64,000 nt of DNA from M3007 sp044350425 (GTDB lineage Bacteria; Bacteroidota; Bacteroidia; Chitinophagales; Saprospiraceae). The stretch covers positions 1 through 64,000 of the forward strand of contig JBILHS010000013.1 in the NCBI GenBank assembly GCA_044350425.1. Direction: 5' to 3'. Every line of letters starts with the position of its first letter. The stretch's first letter is position 1. Positions 63,097-64,000 of this stretch are shown one piece after another. Position numbers and translations under genes: made by a program. A model generated the notes under the pieces. That model was not told where the DNA came from. It saw only the letters and a program-made list of their open reading frames with translations, and made no database searches.

Positions 63097-63329
63097 TTGA
63101 AAGAAACTAAAAACGATGCCCCCAAAATCCCTGCGGGCAATTCGATGGATCAAAAGACCAACGAAGATTTCAACAAAAAAAAGCCCGATCCTACAGACCC
63201 GAACCAACAAAAAGGACAACACCAGCGCCCAATTTTGATGCGGATGGCGCCCAACCTACCATGCCAGGATATCCAGGCATAAGAGACGGGCAACAAAAAC
63301 CACCGAATAAAAGTGAGGGGAGCGAGTAG
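63097..63329 (+). pseudogene. Small hydrophilic gene with probable frameshift
   Basis: The first frame starts at TTG 63097 (or ATG 63145) and gives a hydrophilic Asn/Lys/Pro/Asp-rich stretch including GNSMDQKTNEDFNKKKPDP. It ends at 63282 with an unlikely Met/Cys-containing tail. Another frame continues the same style: APNFDADGAQPTMPGYPG, then a Pro/Gly-rich tail to TAG at 63329. The join would lie near the AAAAA run at about 63210. The whole may be one ~77-residue disordered protein, now broken or misread by one base. No function is suggested. Confidence 0.4.
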
Positions 63330-63347
63330 ATCGGGTGCCAAAATACA

Positions 63348-63382
63348 GTGCCGCGTTCGGGCTTAGAGCCTGGACGCGGCAC
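63348..63382 (+). terminator. Terminator-like hairpin
   Basis: GTGCCGCGT (63348-63356) pairs with ACGCGGCAC (63374-63382), with further pairing inside and a T-containing tail. It follows the small frameshifted gene. Confidence 0.55.
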
Positions 63383-63461
63383 GATTGTTTAGGTACTCCA
63401 TTTGCATTGGCTAAACATGGTAAAATCAAAAATCCCGCTTATCTTTGTAAAAAAACTGCTT

Positions 63462-63893
63462 ATGCAAACATTTGAAATCAAAAAAGGGATTCATGTGAGC
63501 GCAGATGAGTTTCTAAATTCTGTGTCGCATCTGGATGCAACCGCACTAAGGTCTCTTTTGGAACGCGTTCAAAAAGCCTTGTCAGAGCCTAGTACGAAAT
63601 CCCCTTTTGAGCGCGAAAATCATCTGGTTAAAGAAATTCAACAAATTATCCCCGCTTCTGTATTGCGTCGCTATCGGCAATTGCTGCAAAAGCACCACAA
63701 TGGTTCTCTTTTGTCCAAAGAACAGGAAGAAATGCAACTGTTAGCGGATATTTTGGAGGAGAAAAGTGCAGAACGAGTGCTTTTGCTGGGAGAACTCGCT
63801 GCCTTGCGAAAAGTAAGTCTTTCAGAATTGCGAAAACAAGTACGCTTGCAGGACATATTATTCCCCTCGCAAAGGGTGGCAGTAATGAGTTAG
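63462..63893 (+). CDS. Unknown protein paired with HNH remnant
   Basis: From ATG 63462 the protein has 143 residues (an upstream ATG at 63402 adds 20). It begins MQTFEIKKGIHVSADEFLNSV and is helical and charged, with ASVLRRYRQLLQKHHNGSLL near residue 66 and ELAALRKVSLSELRKQV near residue 115. Small helical proteins of this type (RYxxL, LAxLRxVSLxxL) are, as I recall, encoded just upstream of HNH endonucleases in cyanobacteria and Bacteroidota. Here an HNH segment overlaps its end in another frame. The last ~15 residues may be altered by the deletion that joined them. Function unknown. Confidence 0.6.
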   Translation: MQTFEIKKGIHVSADEFLNSVSHLDATALRSLLERVQKALSEPSTKSPFERENHLVKEIQQIIPASVLRRYRQLLQKHHNGSLLSKEQEEMQLLADILEEKSAERVLLLGELAALRKVSLSELRKQVRLQDILFPSQRVAVMS

Positions 63894-64000
63894 AAAACCT
63901 GGCACTATCCTGCGGTGGCTGCAATTCCCGCAAAAGGGATAAAATGGTCGGTTTTGATGCCAACATCGGCGAATTTGTCTCGCTTTTCAACCCAAGAACG
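63851..64000 (+). pseudogene. HNH endonuclease C-terminal part, N-terminus missing
   Basis: The frame from 63851 to the window edge reads GHIIPLAKGGSNELENLALS, then CGGCNSRKRDKMVG and VSLFNPRT. This is a typical HNH core: a His-containing loop, the LAxSCxxCNxxK zinc half-site and the FNPR tail. The upstream half (CEYC zinc knuckle and the acidic residue before His) is missing from this frame, and no start codon precedes it sensibly. It overlaps the end of the unknown gene. It is most likely a deletion remnant. What lies past 64000 cannot be seen. Confidence 0.6.

Noticed and set aside
63462..64000. Toxin-antitoxin pair at the right edge
   Set aside because: The overlap resembles such systems, but the downstream part is an HNH domain and no antitoxin DNA-binding domain is visible.
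1..64000. tRNA, rRNA or other structured RNA genes
   Set aside because: No T-arm GTTCGAnnC context with matching stems, nor rRNA-like sequence, was recognised.

Overview
The window looks like a chromosomal segment of a Bacteroidota bacterium, most likely of the Saprospirales type. The evidence is four secreted proteins ending in type IX secretion (T9SS) sorting domains, giant SprB-repeat and hyalin-repeat (HYR) surface proteins, a SusC/SusD pair with two GH16 glucanases, general absence of Shine-Dalgarno sequences, and candidate promoter boxes of the Bacteroidota TTTG / TAnnTTTG kind. No rRNA, tRNA or CRISPR array was seen.

Layout. 1-7.7 kb (minus strand): a broken IS66-type transposase fragment at the edge, two thioredoxin-fold proteins, a possible 28-residue membrane peptide, a coiled-coil zinc-ribbon protein next to a Nif3-like protein, a small lipoprotein, a beta-carbonic anhydrase, a bestrophin-like channel and a helical protein of unknown role. 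7.9-13.6 kb (plus): a 1756-residue SprB-repeat T9SS protein and tatA. 13.6-14.3 kb holds inverted-repeat elements and no gene. 14.3-18.2 kb (minus): dnaB carrying two inteins, one in the P-loop, followed upstream by an AT-rich region with five DnaA-box-like sites. 18.7-23.5 kb: a PLP enzyme, dTDP-rhamnose reductase, a lipoprotein, a PfkB sugar kinase, a tandem universal stress protein and a conserved-looking unknown. 23.7-26.2 kb: a CcoI-type copper ATPase preceded by three FNR-type half-symmetric sites and interrupted in frame by a 73-bp palindrome. 26.6-44.5 kb: an HTTM/gamma-carboxylase-like membrane protein, a 1690-residue beta-repeat/FG-GAP T9SS protein with a stand-alone LytTR regulator 6 nt behind it, and a 3497-residue HYR/dockerin/cohesin-like T9SS protein. 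44.8-48.3 kb: an AarF/UbiB kinase, a PAS sensor histidine kinase and a small membrane protein.

48.5-61.4 kb is a coherent polysaccharide utilisation locus, probably for a beta-1,3-glucan such as laminarin: a divergent propeller/Y_Y_Y/HTH regulator, a T9SS protein with duplicated carbohydrate-binding-like modules, SusC, SusD, a surface lipoprotein and two GH16 hydrolases. Three phased TGTCGTA heptamers lie in the regulator/locus divergent spacer. The window ends with an acetyl-CoA hydrolase/transferase-family protein, a small frameshifted gene, and an unknown gene overlapping an N-terminally truncated HNH endonuclease remnant.

The most unusual recurring signal is a set of fold-back palindromes between genes and, once, inside a gene. 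Three share a CCTCGGAGG...CCTCCGAGG core but have unrelated, self-complementary outer arms. Another forms a three-way-junction layout. A different 85-bp two-hairpin element occurs twice. Combined with the doubly intein-split dnaB, this suggests a genome actively shaped by selfish or palindromic DNA.
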